Shown piece by piece: positions 1 through 13,200 of a stretch of 64,000 bases of DNA. Source of the DNA: Motacilla alba alba (taxonomy: Eukaryota; Chordata; Aves; Passeriformes; Motacillidae). Under the pieces are notes generated by a model that worked only from the letters and a program-made list of their open reading frames with translations, did no database searches and was not told the origin of the DNA. The stretch spans positions 16,918,161-16,982,160 of the forward strand of contig NC_052046.1 in assembly GCF_015832195.1 (NCBI RefSeq). The letters are read 5' to 3'. The position numbers were made by a program, and so were the translations under genes. Within the stretch, counting starts at the first letter, position 1, and every line of letters begins with the position of its first letter.

Positions 1-1074
1 ATTAATTTCCTCACACTTACCACTGTCCTACCATCATAGGGCTTCTTACATGTCAAAGTCTCCCTTGGAACAATTTAAATAGCTTGGCTCACTTTCATCA
101 TGCTTTTGACCTTTTATTTCCTGACCAAATTATTTGAGCAGGATACTTACACCACCAGCTGATTGTAAAGCAATTTCAGCAACACATATGCACCTTGCAA
201 GATAGTGCATCATAAGGCAGAGTACTTCAGCCTCATGAGGACAGCACAAATCTGGAGTGACTGCTGCACTCAAGGGAGCACTGGAACACCAGCCTGCCTC
301 AGGGCTGGCAGGAGAGCTGTGTATCTCTTCTATCTCCATCCCAAAACAACGATTTATTCCTTCTGTAGCAACTCCTTTCTTCTTTCAACTGAGGCAAGTA
401 GTAATACAGCTGGAGCAGGAAACAGGTAGCTATCACCCTGTGAAAGCCCTACCTCTTCTGGCTGCAATTCCACTGGGAACTTTTTTCTTGTGGCTTCCCA
501 CCACTGCCACTCAAGGATGCATGAAGCTGCCCTGACTTCTTTTATTCCCCACACATTCTCCCAAAAGAAAAAAAAAAACCCCAATCTCTAGCTCTGGACA
601 ATACGAGAAAGAGACAATGTTTAAAGCTTAATTCTTTCAGAACCTGAAAGGGACATCAGCATCACACAGATGATGAACCATAGCTTCATCATCCATCCCT
701 GCACCATGGCAGGTATCTGTGAGACTGCTGGTCCATGAACAGCTTTGCACTGTAGCAAGACAGAAAAGCGTCAGGAACTTTTCCATCACAGCAGTCATAA
801 AAATGTATTTCCTGTCTCTGAAAGGTGCATGGAAATGTTCCCCTACTGTAAAATTGTTTTCAGAAAGAAGGCTGCTATTTTCTCAGTGAGCACACATTTA
901 AGTAGACATAAGACATCTTGTTTAGTTTTTGAGCTAATGTATAATGTATAACACTTTACGTAACCAGTGTTCTAAGATCTTTGTGATGTTACAGTGGGAT
1001 CTTTAACGGATTATAAACACAAATGTACTAAATAGGAGCACTATTCCGGTATCAGATGTGGTAGTTTTGAAATC
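1..1074. other. Intron 6 of the CSPG4-like gene (partial)
   Basis: Follows the donor of exon 6 on the minus strand. I see no further CSPG-repeat exon, no recognisable transposon and no RNA gene. Confidence 0.75.
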
Positions 1075-1080
1075 ACGTAC

Positions 1081-1279
1081 CATTGTGTACAAATACCAGC
1101 TGCCCTTTAATTATATGAGCCTGGGTAAAAGTAAGGATGCTCTTGTTTAGAGAAGACTTCAGAGCCAAGTGTCCATTGCTAGGTGGAGTAATAGAATACA
1201 CCAGTTCTGATGGTGAGGAGTCCTTGTCTTCTGCACAGAGGTCATCAACAGTTATTTCTGTGACTGAACCCACCCAGAC
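1081..1279 (-). CDS. CSPG4-like: CSPG4-like exon 6: CSPG repeat 10 (last exon in the window)
   Basis: Residues 1489-1554 plus one base (199 nt). The acceptor is CCTTTTCTAG and the donor AATG|GTACGT, phase 1. The translation (SSPSELVYSITPPSNGHLAL ... FTQAHIIKGQLVFVHNG) matches the CSPG4 stretch SEDLVYTIEQPSNGRVVL ... FTQAQLDGGLVLFSHRG. The next exon must lie beyond the left edge; positions 1-1074 show no continuation. Confidence 0.92.
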
Positions 1280-4200
1280 CTAGAAAAGGAAAAACAATTT
1301 TAAAAATAAAGAAAGAAAATGCATACAAAAGCAAAATTGGGACAACAGGGAATGATGGACAGGGATGGATGACACATGACTCCAAGAAAAAGGAAGAATA
1401 AAGATTTGTGCTGTGCAATACTAGCACCTATAATAGGTTTCCTAACTGCCCATCCAAATCTCTGATTACAGACTTATCCTGGCAAATAGTTTGCAAAATA
1501 CAAGACCTTGAAATAATACAAGCAAACACACCCTATACCAGTTAAGAGTTTCAGACATTTGGAGCTCAAGTGCTCTAAATTCTTAGAAACATAACAAAAA
1601 TTGTATTATGATAACTGAGTCAAGGAGCTGCTTTCCAACACATACACATGAATATTAGTGTCATGTATCTCACAGCAGGTAAGGCATTGAATGTGTTCTA
1701 CTTTCACCAGCAGAAAAGATGAAAGAAAAACAGCCTGGGGACAGAACAAACTCTAATACAAATGGAACACTTCTTGTAGCTGCACTATTTTCTTCGAGCA
1801 AAATGCACTAAAGGCCCTTTTTTAGTGCACTAAAAAACCCAGAGATGCTCAGTCAGAGCACTCAGGGAGATGAAACAACCAATGCCTCCAACAGCTGCCT
1901 ACCATTTTGCAAGGTTACAAGTGCAGAAGAAAAGTTAACTAGTTTTTTAGAAAGATGGTATAAAAACCATTATTTACGTCTAGTAAATCCAAAGCTGGAG
2001 CACATTCTAAGTCTAATTCCAGAGGACAGCCACGAGATTGATAAAAGGACTGGAGCACCTCTTCTATGAAGTCAGCCTGAGAAAATGGGGCCTGTTCAGC
2101 CTGGAGAAAAGAAGGTTGTGTGGAACCCTCATAGACACCTTCCAGTTTCTGAAGAGGCCTACAGGGAAGCTGGAGAGGGATTCTCTGACAGGAACGGAAG
2201 TGACAGGTCAAGGAGGAATGGGTACACACTGAAGGAGGGGAAATTTAGTTAGGTATTAGGATGAAATTCTTTACTTTGAGGGTGGTGAGATACTGGAAGA
2301 GGGTGCCCAAGGAGGTTGTGGATTCCCAAATTCTGGCAGCGTTCAAAACCAGGCTGGATAAGGCTTCAAGCACCCTGGTTTAGTGGGAGGTGTTCCTGCC
2401 TACGGCAGGGGGAGCTGGGACTAGACGATCTTTAAGGTCCCTTATTTCAAGCAGAAAGGACTGCCCTCTGGGTTTCATTCCTATTTGACTGGATAAGTTC
2501 TTGTTAGAAAAGGATAAGCAATGGCCCATCTCCGCTGTATGTATTTGAAAGTACAGACAGAAGTGCTAACAAAGAACAATACATATCTATCTCAACATGA
2601 AGTGAAATTTCTGTAATATTCACTACTTCAGTATCAATTATTTCCATACACAATTTATAACACAGCGTAAAATCTTAAGAGCCTAAACCCTTAAATACCT
2701 CAGCTTGAGCTTCAAAATACACTGCATCACTCCTTCCTGTCTTCCTAGGGTCTAAGTACACTTAATAAATATCTGGTAGTAACATCACACCAAATGGTTG
2801 AAGGGGACAAATGATCCCTAACAAAGAGCATTTTACCTCTGCCAAAGCCAAAAATCAGCAATCACAATTCACCAACTTTAAATTCTACTTTTCAACATGA
2901 ACCATGAAAGAAAACCTTTTAAGAGACTGAAGTTTGTGCCACCACACTTCAACAGAGGAAAGATTTCATTCTACATTGTGTCACAAAATATGTGCCATGG
3001 AGAAAGAGATACCAAAATGAAGTTTGAATTTTTTTTCTAATCAGAGAAGTTTGAAAAGTAAGTTTATAATAGAAAATACCTTTCAACTAGCAAATAGTTA
3101 TTTTCTACCCTGAAATACGTATTTTGCTGTAATGTAATTATTCATATTAAATTTTGATAAAGAATTATACTTATGGCAGAGAATGACAACTAGCAGCACG
3201 GGGTGACTTAGTGAGTGGCACCAAATAAGCACATCAGTGTCACAGGTTTTGTACTGAGACATTTTAATTCATATCAGTAGCACTTGCATAGATTATTCTA
3301 TGAAGAAAATAAAAGGTCACATACAGAATACGCAAAAATATAAGAAATTATAATGGACACATGTTATTACAAATGACTCACTAAGTTTCAAATTATTTCC
3401 CTTACTAAAGGAAAAAAGAATTAAAATTTCTAATTGTAGAAAATTGTTTTTTCTGTAATGTCAGTATTTAATTCTGTTGTCCCACCACACTACCACTTAA
3501 TGCTTTTTAAATACTATACATGGCCTGCAGCATGATCCTTGAAGAATGAAAGGATCTCTAAAAGCTGAATAGAATCATAGGGAAGCAAACACTGAGAACT
3601 CAGCAAGAATGTTACAAGCATATAATTTTTCATATCTAAGATCAAAATCTCCTTGAAGAGCACCATGAAAACTGTATCTGAACTTCCATGATGTAGCATA
3701 ACAATTTTTCATGTGCCTAACATATTCCACAGGCATAGTCCAAAAAAAATGTTCATGACCTTGCTGATGTAAAACAATTTATTCTGGTCTACTTACAGGA
3801 TTCAGCTCATCAGTATCTCCTTACATGCCACATATTTTACCAGACAGTCTGTATTCACATTTTAACACTCTAGAGAGCAATTCAGAGAAAACAACAAAAA
3901 TAATCAGTTTAAATTTGTGTTTTTTAAAAAAAATCCAATTCTAGGAAAATATAGCCCTCTTGTGGCAACAGGAGAATACAGTCATTTCATAGCATTGCCA
4001 CCCATGTATTTAAACACATATAATTGCAGCATATAATGCCAGAATAGTGGTTTTCTTCAAAATATCCATTTTCCTTTACCCATTCCAGAAGAAAAAAAAA
4101 GTCCACAGAACCTGTGGAAATTTTAAGAAATTATATCTAAAATGCTGATAATTTAAGTTTCTAAATAAAAATACATCTCACAAATTTGTTGCAATGGAAA

Positions 4201-7200
4201 GAATTTAAATTCAATGCATTACAGAAGTTCTCAGGACAGTAAAACTTTCTGCATCTCAAATGTTATGTCATAAATTCTGAGCTGGGAAAACAAAAACAAA
4301 AACACCTTAAACCCTCATTTACTTCCGCTTCCTAGGGAAAAAAAAAAAAAAAAACAAGAAAAATTCCCAAAATGTTTGGATGTCACTGTGAAACTTCCCC
4401 TACATTGCTCATAACGTTGATAGCAACAGACAAGCAGACAAGGCTCTTTGAAGAAGGGATGTTACGGCTGTCTTTGAAGTGAGGAAGCTAGAGTCAGACT
4501 CATTCAGCATGTGTGTGCATACCCAATAGTTTCTTGCGTTTGGACAGAAGCCCGTAACAAAGACCTAAATTAACTACCATATGCCCACACCAACATCACT
4601 GGCCTCTTCACCTCTTCACATGCACCTCTTCACATAAGCCACTACTCAGCAGCAGATGCCATATCCTAGCCTATTTTTTTTAATCATTCAGCATTTCTTT
4701 CTTACTCTTTATATTGACCTGCAAAATTTCTGAGGTCCTAAACTTCAGTCAACTCCAACAGTTCTACTAGACTTCAGTTTTTACAGTACCAGTCAGTCAT
4801 TTTATACTTTTGTACATTTTCAACCTTACAGAATATATAAAAGAGCTACTGAGTTTTTAAAAGCAACATTGTCTGTTATTCATTATCTACCACTAGCAAT
4901 GCTTCCTCAGCAGCACAGACTGTTTGGCTGAACATGGGGCCAGCCACCATCACCCTACACAGGAATGCTGATCTTATCTCAATACATAGCAGGACTAAGA
5001 AAAACCCATTTTTTCCATCCACTGAGGATGTGCAAGTTTGAGTCGAGGAAGAATCATCTCAGTGTATTCCTCCCAGCAGATAACTTGACTGCCAGATTTG
5101 TTTTAGACTGTACATGAATCCACCATATGTGTACATATTGGTAGCCACTCACAATAGATACAAACTTGATTTTTCAACAATAGCTTGTGCATGATTAGCA
5201 AAACCACAGGTACAAAGGCAGCATCCTGGTTCTAGTTCACAGACTGCCTCCCCAGTAGAGAGGACCAGCTCTGGGTAGGTGAAGCTTTGTTACTCCTGCT
5301 TTTGGGAAGCCTAGATTCACAGATATTTTTAGAAAAATCCATAAGCTGCATTGCAGTGCACTACACAGCCTTAGGTCTGTTAACAGACTGCAATTCCAGC
5401 AGTTCAATGCCAACAGTTTAATGCCAGCAATGCACCAGAACAGAGACCCCAGAAAACTTGGCTGAACATGGTGGCCTCTTCTCTGTGACTAGACAGATTA
5501 CTGCACGCTGTGCTGATGTCTGTAGAGTACCAACTTCCCTGGCTGCAATTACTTCAACCAGGGAAGATTTTGTTCTGTGCCACCCAAATGTTTGTGAAGG
5601 CAGTCTGCCCTTCTGCCAGCAGTCTCTGCACAGGGCAGGCTATCTTCTGTTGTGAGCATCTGCAGATTATCTGCTTTCACTGTGAAGCTGTACAATGCTT
5701 CCACTACAGCTAGTTAAAAAATTATGTATTTTCTCATAAGAAAAGATGTGAAATATACAACACAAGGTTATCATCATCTTTACAGTAATACACTCTCCCT
5801 CTCCAACACACAATTAACTACATAAAATTAAATGCATGTTTTGGTACCGCCCATTTATAAAGTGCAACACAGAGCACTGGGAATGATTGCAGCTTCAAAA
5901 TATCCTGCTTCTCTTCCTTCAAGCCTATTCCTAAATACCTTCTCTGTCTTGATGTCTTCCAGCTGGTTTACTGTGACCACTTAGCTGACAATGTTCATTT
6001 CATCCTGATTTTTGGAGTCACTTAATTTGTTTATACTCATCAGATCTCAGATTAGAAGTCTTTACAAGTGGGGGCTTTTTGGGCACAGTGTCTTTACTAA
6101 AATGGTTCTCATTATTGACTGCTATCGTAAAAAAAAACAAATACTATACAAACCCTGGTTTAAATATTATAAATTAACAAATTAATTAATTAATCAATCT
6201 GAAAATGCACTGAAAATGAAGTGACAGTAGTCACTTCTGTAGTGGTAGATAACTTTTCAAAGATCTGTAGATTAAAAAGTCAGCTATGGTTATTAAGAGC
6301 TAAAGGTAGCTTTAGTTAAAGGTAACTGTAAAATTTGCTTCAGGATTTTCTGGGGTGAAGGCAGTTAGAAAAAGCTAATGTTTTTTCTTAGCTCACAGTA
6401 TCACACTGTGATACTGTGAAGTAATAGCTTTGGTGATTGGACTAATATTCTGATGACCCTAGATTTCCACAGATTGCATCACATTTTTTGCAACTTTTTA
6501 AAAGGGAACTACTCTTGTTTTGTAAGAAATACCCAACAAATAATAAATTCTCTCTTGTCCCATCCTACCAGCATATCTGGACAAGAGCAAGCAGCAGTAG
6601 AATGCACTTCAGCAGGTCTGAGCCTTTAGTGCACTTCATGGCAAGAGGCATAGGGTTGGAAGGCTGCACAAATACAATAGTGAAAAGTTGGTATTCTCAT
6701 CATTGCTATTCTTGGTACTTTTCTAAGTTACATGTTCATTAACAGCCCACAAGACCTCAGCAAACAACATGGAAATATAACAAGCATCCAGGTGCAAGCC
6801 ATCCACCCTCACAAGCCCTACATCAGTCCAAGAGACCTCACGTAACTTTTAAGATTAAAAGAACGCTCATTCAGCCATCTACATAAACTTTACAACAGCC
6901 AAAAGATGTCATGTCTAAAATCTTGCCATGTCTAAAATCGTCCTAAATACAAAAAATCTATGTACTGCCTCTTTTCATTAGCATTAATTTCTCTAAATCC
7001 AAGGACTACTACATATTATACTGACTATCCTACCAGATACAAACCTAATAGTCTGTTAATTAAGGTGCATTAAATGGCATCACAATTAATGGAATTAATT
7101 TTAACACTTCAAAAGGTTGACAAACATACCTGAAGAATTCTGTTTACTTTTACAACAGGAGCTTCATCATTTACTGCAGTAACAGTTACAAACACAGTTC

Positions 7201-10200
7201 GGGGTAAACTCTGTTTCCACAACTCTGTGTTATTTACTATCACAGTAAAACTGTCCATCAGTTCTTCACTGTTATCATGAACATAGTAGATTAATTCTTG
7301 TTCCACCTGAAAAATATAACAAGCTGAAAAAACTAAAGAGGCTAGAAGAAAAAAAAATGCCACATTGAAAAACATCCTAGTCAAGGCTCTCTGTATTTAC
7401 TGTATGAACATTTTATTTATGCTGTAATATCAGATTGTACCTCTATCTTTGCCCATTCACAACAGTAAATTTTACTGCTCATCTGTCAATTCCTCTAATC
7501 AGAATATCTTGCCAGTCTTGGCATTCTTTCCTCCCTCCTGAAGGAAAAATGGAAATCCAACCTGACTATATCAACAATGTTTCCTGGAATCTAAAAACTG
7601 AACACAGTGCTAGTAGTAGATGGTGACCTATGAAACCATCTTGCTTCTTGGAGCTAAATGACTGAAAATTAGCACATTGTGCATATAGTGGCTATCTGTG
7701 AGTAAAGAAATTACTTTTTTTCCACTTTTCTACTTGCTCTATCTACAGAGCACTTTCTCTGGTCTTTTTAAAATGCACCCAGAGTCTCACAATTCCAGAG
7801 TACTACAACTCTGCCTGAATGTGAGTGGCCCATCAGTCTACCGTGGCTATAGTACATTAGTCTGTGTCAATAGTGCCATCAAGGAAGTGATGTGGTTCAC
7901 CACAACAAGGCAGCCTCCCTCCCCACTCCAGACAGAAAAAACAGAAAGACCTTTAATTCAAGGACAGAATAATGCTCAAACTCCTGCATCTCACTATCTC
8001 TCATCAAGTCCCACCGCTTTCAGCAAAGCAAATAATTAACCAAGACAACATCTAAGTAGATCTAAAGGCATTACCTGTTTTCTGGTAAATGTGGCTAACT
8101 TTATTCCAGGAACACGAGAGTTTTCAACATACCCATGTTTTGGCTGCTCAGTTAAAATGAATTTACAGCTGAGTCCTGCAAAGTGTCTACTAGAAATTTT
8201 TAGATAGTCTTCCACCAGGGCTTTTGAACCCCCTTCAAATACTGTAAAGTTCTGTACTTCCAGTGGAATCATTCTGGGGATGATGTCTACAGAGATCTCT
8301 ATTCCACTCACTGTTCTGACACCATTGGTCACATCCAGAAAAAAATGGTCATCTAGTTGGTCAGAAATTGTCTGCACATATTGAACGTTGCCCTCGTTGA
8401 CATCTTGCTGTGTGAAACTCAAAGCTGGCCTTTGGTCAGAACTGAGATAACTTTCTTCTGAGGAAAACTTCCGAATGTATCCGTGTACTGGAAGCTGTCT
8501 TACTGTGAACACAATCTCAGATGGAGGACTATTTTCATGAACAACCTTCAATTTAAGAACATATCCCAAAATTATTCAAATGGAAGTGGGAGAAATTCTA
8601 TATTCTCTTCTGAATTTTTCACTTTTAATTCTGGGATTGTCTACCTAACTAAACTGACACTTCTTAGTTGAGTTACATGGGAGCCATTTTGTAACCCCAA
8701 CTATGTTTTGTAAGATTTTAAAAGGAATGTACTGCATAATTAATGACTGGCCTCACATCTACAGATCCCGGCCTTATCAAGGCATTCAGGATTTCAGCAA
8801 CGTGCAGCCAGAGCCCTCTCGTGGTGGTTACTGGAAGGCTACACAAAAAAAAATTGGGCGGGGAAGAATTAATCAAACAGAAACGGCCTCAGGTTTGTAA
8901 CTTATGTTTTTTTTAAATTTTGGATGTAACTCTGAAACAATTTTAGCTGGACTAGCTCCAAATTAAATCAAACAAAATCCTTTCTTCCTTGGCATTTCCC
9001 ACTGGCATTTTCCCAGCTCAGTTATTGAGCTGGCCTTTTCCCAGCTCAATTAAGACCAATTACATGGAGTACAAATAATTGTTACTCCTAAAACAAAAAT
9101 ATACATGCAGAATCTCCAAATGATAATTTTCTTATGCACCAATATGTAACAAAGTCAAAGACTATGGCCAGTATTTTCTATAACATATCTGTTTTCCTTC
9201 CTAAAAAGAGAAGCTTGCTAGTGTCAGTCTCTCCTGAACTAAGCACCCAGAATGCAGTCATATTAGTGGTAATGAAAAGGAGTTAAAGAAGAGAAGACAC
9301 AAACTAAAGACACTGCCAATGGCTAAAAAAACTGAGGAAAACTTACTACAAGATTGGAGGAATAGACAACATGCTAAACCTACTTGCAGTTTTCCTTTAC
9401 TGATTTTAACTGGTTTTCCTTCTTCGACCAAGAGATTGTTTTTGTTCACAATCCTTGGTGGCTGCTGATGACTTTCCAAATACACGTGAACCTGCAGTCC
9501 AGCATTCAGATGAATATCTCCAGCATGGACTGTAAAGTTAAATGTGTCAGTAAGGTTGTTGCTGCCATCATGTCTGTAGGTCACATGTCCCTTCATCAGA
9601 TCAAGCTGAGTAAAGGAATCCTTGAATACATTATTCACATATATTCTTCCATGTTTTGGGAAAGAGAGTATCTCGTATGCAAGGTCATGATCATTTCTTA
9701 TGTCTTGGTTTGTAGTAGCACTTAGGTTAGCTGTTGAGACAGTTTCTTCCTTCCCTTTTTGAACCAACAAACCTGTATTATTTGCCAACTTAACATAAGG
9801 ATCGGTGGCATTTACTTCCAGAAGCAAGGAAGTATAGTGCTTGCCATCTGTCACAAAAAGCACAAAACGCCCAAAATCGGCACCACGGTGTATAAACAGG
9901 ACTTGCTTTTGCTCCAGGTCCACTTGTTTAAATTGGTAGAGTCTATGCAAAGTATCATTTGCTAGCACCAACTCTCCATTGGAAATACCACGTCTAGTAT
10001 ATAGCAACTGTCCATCATCAAAATCAGAATCAGGATCATGATAACATAGATCTGCCAAAGTTAATAATCGCTGCCCATTTCTTACTATGTCAAATATCTT
10101 ATCAATTATGCGAACCGGCTTCTCATCATTCTTCAGCTGCACAGAAATATAGAATCTGATTTCTACTGACAAAGGTTCTACTTCTGGATCAAAGCTTGCC

Positions 10201-13200
10201 CCCTTTACTGACTCTCTGCTGTAAGCTCTGACAAGAAATTCATCAAACATGGTCTCTGAATCGTCATGCACATACATAAGGCACTTATCAATTATATCTT
10301 TACTAGTGAAAGTTGTAAGATTGTCCTTATTCTCAAATGAACCAGAAAAATTAGTAAGTTTTAATTTCCCATGCTTAGGAAACTGTATAACTTCATATTG
10401 GAAAGTTTTATTATCTGGTGTTTGCACAAATAGTTTTGTCCTTGTTATTAATTCTCCTTCCCCTTCAATAACATTAAGGCCATTGTTTGTCAAAATAATG
10501 TTTCTGAAATCTGATTTGATGTAGACTTCAAAGTCATAGAAATTTGAATCCAGATACTTTGTAGAAATGAGAAATCTAAATGAATCATAATCTTCATGGT
10601 ACTGGCTGATTAATTCATATGCCACTTTTCGATCAGTAATATCTTTTTGGCTAAAGACTGAACCTTTTTTCAAAGGCTGGTCATTAAGCAGTATCTGTCC
10701 ATTCTTTGGTAGGGACAGAAGTTTGAAATGAAGCTCATCTTCAGGTATTTCTAAATCTGCAATCACAGCAAACAGATTATCAGAATTTAAGTACTCCTTT
10801 TTTGGTTTTTCAATTTCAAGAGGAGCATGTTTCAACAGACTGTACCTTAACCATTTCACTCTTATTGGAAATGTGTGCTCTTCACTGATTGTGTTTCCTA
10901 TGCTAACTTTGAACTTAAACTGGTCGGTAATATTTTCCAGCTGAATGTCTTTAAAAGTGCTACAGTATCTCACCCGGTTGCGCTGAAGAGAGCGTTGAGA
11001 AAAAGAGCTGACTTGCTTCCATACCCCCTTTGAATGCTGCCTTTGGACCTGACCAAAGCGAGGTGGCTCTGTGATGTTGTACCATATCTCCAGTTTCTGG
11101 AGGACAGCATTTGTTTCAACTGCCAGATGCCTAGGTCTTATAAGAGCTGTAACACCTTGGAGGAGATTTATTCCTGAGTTGTTGACAACTCTGTAATCCA
11201 AAGGAACTGCCATGACACGTAACACAACAGTGTTGCTCACCTTCTCACCATCACTTGCCCTGAGAACAATCCTTGAGTTCCTGACACCTCTGTGGACAAA
11301 GAAAACAGTGCCTTTGTCTAAATCCTCATTAGAAAAAGTAGTGATAGCTTTTCCAGGATACCTTGAATTTTCTAAAAATCCTGCATCTGCATTCAGATTT
11401 CCAAGCACTGAAAGTCTGAGACCCACAGAATCTGTATCTTCATCTAGAACCTTTATCAGGTCATTAGTCAAACGTTTCTTTGAGTTCTCTACGAGAAGAA
11501 GCAAGTTTCCCTCAGGAAGTACGATCTCAGGTGCATCATTTACTGGAGTAACAGTAATGCTAAACATATGCTGCTCATTTCCTTGCAAATATGGAGACAC
11601 AATCGTCTCACTGCTGGCAGAAATGGAGAAATTAAAATAATCATAAGTGTCCTCAGAGCCATCATGGACATATAGGATCTTCCCTTGCCACACATCCTGC
11701 ATAGTAAATGTATTTACCTCCTGCAGTGGTTCAACATTCAATTTCAAGTGTCCATGAGAGGGTGGTCCCTTTATATCAAAATGAATTTGTGACTGATTAA
11801 TTCCTAATTTCTGAAAGTCTAAGTTAACTTTAACATGTTTAGATTCAAGTGAAGCTTGTTCACCCTCTAGCACAATCAAGTTACTCAGAACTAAAAGATG
11901 GCTTTTGTCTTCCTTGTCCAGAGAAATTGAGCTTTCATGGGAAATGGCAAATACAGGAGCTGCTTTCACAGGAGGGCTCTTTTCAGCCGTGTCTAAAGAA
12001 AGATTTGTTTTAAAAGAACTTGGCATTTCACATCCAGCTGAAATGTCCTTAGTTACTAGAACATTCTTCAGTGATTTCTTTTCTGAGTTGGCTTTCAGAT
12101 TCCTTAAGCAGCCTTTGAAGGATCCTCCTCTGGCATGCTTCCCAGATACTGAGATTAACTTCATCACTTCCAATCTTATGCTGTCATCTACACCACCTAC
12201 AAAGAAGGGTCCCTTCAGAAGGGGCAACTTACTCTGGGGAGGTAGTAACTTTTTCACAGTTTCTTCATCCAATGTTAGCTGCAAATATTCTGCAGTAAAT
12301 TTCAGTTTGATGTAGTGCCAACGAGTATCACTGACTGAGCTACGAGAAGAAAGATGGGTTCTACTTCCATGTTTTCCAACATAAGCTTTAATTAAACCAT
12401 CTTCCATTTCCATTGCAATGAAATCTCCTGCTTGCCCAGGCTGGTAAAGCAGCAAGCCACGTGCAGCTGAGGTTTGTAAAGCATACTCGAAGATTCCCTC
12501 GTCATCCATATTCCATGATGGGAAAGAAATATAGGACCTGGAACTAAAGAAACTAATGGGTTCCTCTTCACCTGCAGAGAATTCATCACTGCACCCCACT
12601 GAAACTTCATGGATGTTTTTGAAGCCAGGAGAAGGTCTCAGAGGCATCAGAATGTCTAACTGATTGAATGATACACCATCAATACATCCTCGGAAACTGG
12701 GCAGTGCTCCAACAAGGTAGGGAACGTCAAGTTTACCAGTACCACCCATGTAGAATCCATAATCAATGTTCAATTCATAAAGAATTCCAGGCATTTTTGC
12801 ACTAGTTCTATCATGTTTATCAATTACCAATGTGACATTATCATGCTTATGATGTAGTTCAACCAGGTGCCAAGCCAAATCATTCAGCTGAGATCTTTGC
12901 TGAGAATGCAGCACTCGTTCTCCCACACCAAAGTTAATTCTCAACTGCAAGAGATAAAATTTTAACTATGAAAATCCATAATTATCTTTTTCACAATCAT
13001 ACATTAAGATATAGTTAATACATTAATTTTCATATCTTTTCACACTAACCAAATAATTTACAAAACAGATTTGAAAAATAAAATCCCAATAAAATTCTGT
13101 GTAGGTTTACTTGGCATCACAGATGTTTGAATAACTGCAGAAGCAGGAATGGACTCCTCTGCAATTCTGCTAGAAACAACTCCTGAGAGCCCAACTGAAA

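Larger units (their letters stand above)
1280..7129. other. Intron 5 of the CSPG4-like gene
   Basis: 5850 bp, AT-rich. Contains the CR1 fragment at 2.0-2.45 kb, the palindrome at 6.4 kb, an A-rich run near 4337 and short repeats of CACCTCTTCACA near 4606-4636. No coding sequence supported. Confidence 0.8.

Noticed and set aside
5390..5440. Short imperfect repeats (CAGTTCAATGCCA / CAGTTTAATGCCA), considered as a CRISPR-like or satellite array
   Set aside because: Only two copies, no spacers, within a vertebrate intron.
11212..11640. 142-codon plus-strand open frame
   Set aside because: Antisense shadow of the giant CSPG4-like exon; no signal or family likeness. The same holds for 11905-12315 and 9384-9725.
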